Shown here one piece after another: positions 5,667 through 6,864 of a stretch of DNA of 6,864 bases. Location of the stretch: positions 1 through 6,864 of the forward strand of contig SVMP01000114.1 in assembly GCA_015067385.1 (NCBI GenBank). The letters are read 5' to 3'. This stretch comes from Oscillospiraceae bacterium (lineage in GTDB: Bacteria > Bacillota > Clostridia > Oscillospirales > UBA644). The notes beneath the pieces are model-generated. The model searched no databases and was not told the DNA's origin. It saw nothing but the letters and a program-made list of their open reading frames with translations. The first letter of the stretch is position 1. Every line of letters begins with the position of its first letter. The position numbers and the translations under genes are program-made.

Positions 5667-6851
5667 ATGAAAGATAACAGACTTTTTTATACAAAGCCGG
5701 CATCAATATGGGAAGAAGCTCTTCCGATGGGAAACGGCAAACTCGGCATGATGGTCTTCGGATGTGTTGAAGAAGAGCGTGTTCAATTCAACGAAGAATC
5801 GATCTGGTCAGGCTGGGAAACTGATAATAATGATGACCCTGCGACATTGGAACACCTCGATGAAATGAGAAATCTCATTTTTGAAGGCAAATACACAGAA
5901 GCAGACGCTCTTTGTGAAAAATATCTTGTTTGCAGAAATAAAAACAGAGACAGAGGTGCTGCTTACGGTTCGCATCAGACAGCAGGCGACCTTTATATTA
6001 CTGTGCCTAATGTATCTGACAAAGGTTACAAACGAGAGCTTTTCCTTGATGAAGGCCGTGCGGAAGTTAATTTTGAAGGCTTAAAAAGGGAATATTTTAT
6101 TTCTTACAACTACAATACTGCCGTTATAAAGGTAACCGGCGATGTTGAACAGGCGAAGGTTCGATTCGAACGTGAAAATGCCTGGATAACATACAACAAT
6201 AATGAGATAACGGTTGTCGGTTACTTGCCGTTAAAGTTTGCTGTGTATGTTCGCTATGAAATAAAAGACGGGGCTATGTATATTTATGTTACATCCGCAA
6301 CAAATTATAAAACAGATGAAGATCCCGAGAAAGTATGCGACGCTACCCTGAAAAAAGCAATGGCGGCAGGCTACGAAGAACTTCTCAGAGATACAAAAGC
6401 ATATTTTGCTGATATGCTCGGCAGAGTTAATATAGCTTTCCCCGAATCCGGATCCAAAGCAGATGTTCCGACCGATGAACGTATTGCGAACCCGGAAAAC
6501 GATATCGGGCTTGTTGAACTTTACTTTAACTTTGGCAGATATTTGCTTTTAGGCTCCTCAAGGGGCAAATTACCCGCAAACCTCCAGGGCTTATGGAATA
6601 AAGATTACGATGCACCATGGGGTTGCGACTATCATATAAATATCAATATTCAGATGAACTATTGGTTTGCAGAGGCAGTTAATTGCCCTGAACTTATAGA
6701 ACCGTTCTTCAATCTTATAAAAATGATTGCAGACAAAGGTCAGGCGACGGCGAAAAATGTATACAACTGTCCCGGTTGGGTAGCACACTACACCACTACC
6801 CCTTGGGGTTATACTTCTCTCGGCGCACACCCTGTATTCGGAGAAGTATAA
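5667..6851 (+). CDS. GH95 alpha-L-fucosidase, copy 2 (3' end lost or disrupted)
   Basis: A tandem paralog of the preceding gene, 25 bases after its stop, with its own CAGAAAGGAT ribosome site. It aligns with copy 1 without gaps, roughly 60% identical by eye (39 of the first 60 residues), so His323, Asn325 and Asn327 fall at the same numbers. The N-terminal beta-sandwich and the first third of the barrel are present. The acid Glu and the Asp of DGNFG are missing because the frame ends at 394 residues against 704 in copy 1. The last two residues and the stop codon come from an inverted copy of the gene's own sequence that starts at 6841, so true homology stops at about Phe391. I read this as a gene cut by the end of the assembled sequence, not a natural short protein. 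No signal peptide is seen. Its 372-391 loop (HYTTTPWGYTSLGAHPVF) looks family-typical, unlike that of copy 1. Confidence 0.88.
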   Translation: MKDNRLFYTKPASIWEEALPMGNGKLGMMVFGCVEEERVQFNEESIWSGWETDNNDDPATLEHLDEMRNLIFEGKYTEADALCEKYLVCRNKNRDRGAAYGSHQTAGDLYITVPNVSDKGYKRELFLDEGRAEVNFEGLKREYFISYNYNTAVIKVTGDVEQAKVRFERENAWITYNNNEITVVGYLPLKFAVYVRYEIKDGAMYIYVTSATNYKTDEDPEKVCDATLKKAMAAGYEELLRDTKAYFADMLGRVNIAFPESGSKADVPTDERIANPENDIGLVELYFNFGRYLLLGSSRGKLPANLQGLWNKDYDAPWGCDYHININIQMNYWFAEAVNCPELIEPFFNLIKMIADKGQATAKNVYNCPGWVAHYTTTPWGYTSLGAHPVFGEV

Positions 6852-6864
6852 CCCCAAGGGGTAG
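6796..6864. repeat. Perfect terminal inverted repeat (fold-back), 24-bp arms
   Basis: Bases 6841-6864 are the exact reverse complement of 6796-6819, with a 21-base non-palindromic loop (6820-6840). The left arm is ordinary GH95 coding sequence (PWGYTSL region). The right arm puts a stop (TAA, 6849-6851) in the reading frame. Because the right arm reaches the last base of the window, the true arm length is unknown. It is not a convincing terminator: it lies inside a conserved domain and has no T run. An assembly or amplification fold-back at a contig end is the simplest explanation. Confidence 0.95.

Noticed and set aside
6591..6857. Minus-strand open frame of 88 codons at the right edge.
   Set aside because: It is antisense to GH95 copy 2, and its start lies within the fold-back arm, which is probably artefactual.

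Overview
The window looks like an AT-rich Gram-positive Firmicute, most likely a gut or rumen Clostridium/Ruminococcus-type bacterium. The support is indirect: strong Shine-Dalgarno sites (AGAAAGGAT occurs before three genes), textbook TTGACA-17-TATAAT promoters, an ECF sigma/anti-sigma pair of clostridial style, Lys/Glu-rich proteins, and intracellular glycosidases of families GH95 and GH43. No RNA gene, CRISPR array or insertion sequence was seen.

Left block, positions 1-2226, all on the minus strand. In transcription order this is an ECF-type sigma factor, a single-pass membrane protein that is probably its anti-sigma factor, a lipoprotein with a long acidic linker, and the start of a second lipoprotein that runs off the left edge. 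Spacings are 16-59 bases with a ribosome binding site before each gene, so this looks like one operon for envelope sensing or an envelope response. The signal and regulon cannot be read from the sequence.

Middle block, about 2227-3526. A roughly 230-base non-coding gap holds a 6-bp dyad upstream of the sigma gene and a 15-bp hairpin downstream of a minus-strand GH43 glycosidase gene. The GH43 gene and the plus-strand GH95 gene are divergent. Their shared 167-base intergenic region contains two face-out consensus promoters, each with a 17-base spacer and a very short leader.

Right block, 3527-6864, plus strand. Two GH95 alpha-L-fucosidase paralogs lie in tandem, 25 bases apart, colinear residue for residue as far as copy 2 can be read. 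Copy 1 is complete (704 aa). Copy 2 is readable only to about residue 391. There the sequence turns into a perfect reverse complement of itself (24-bp arms, 21-base loop) that ends exactly at the last base of the window. The stop codon of copy 2 lies inside this fold-back, so the truncation is probably an assembly or amplification artefact and the real gene probably continues.

Together, the GH43 and GH95 enzymes lack signal peptides and would act in the cytoplasm on imported fucose- and arabinose/xylose-type oligosaccharides. No transporter or sugar regulator is visible here. I found no clearly new biological system. The points most worth a second look are the terminal palindrome, the diverged active-site loop between the two GH95 copies, and the uncharacterised lipoproteins in the sigma operon.
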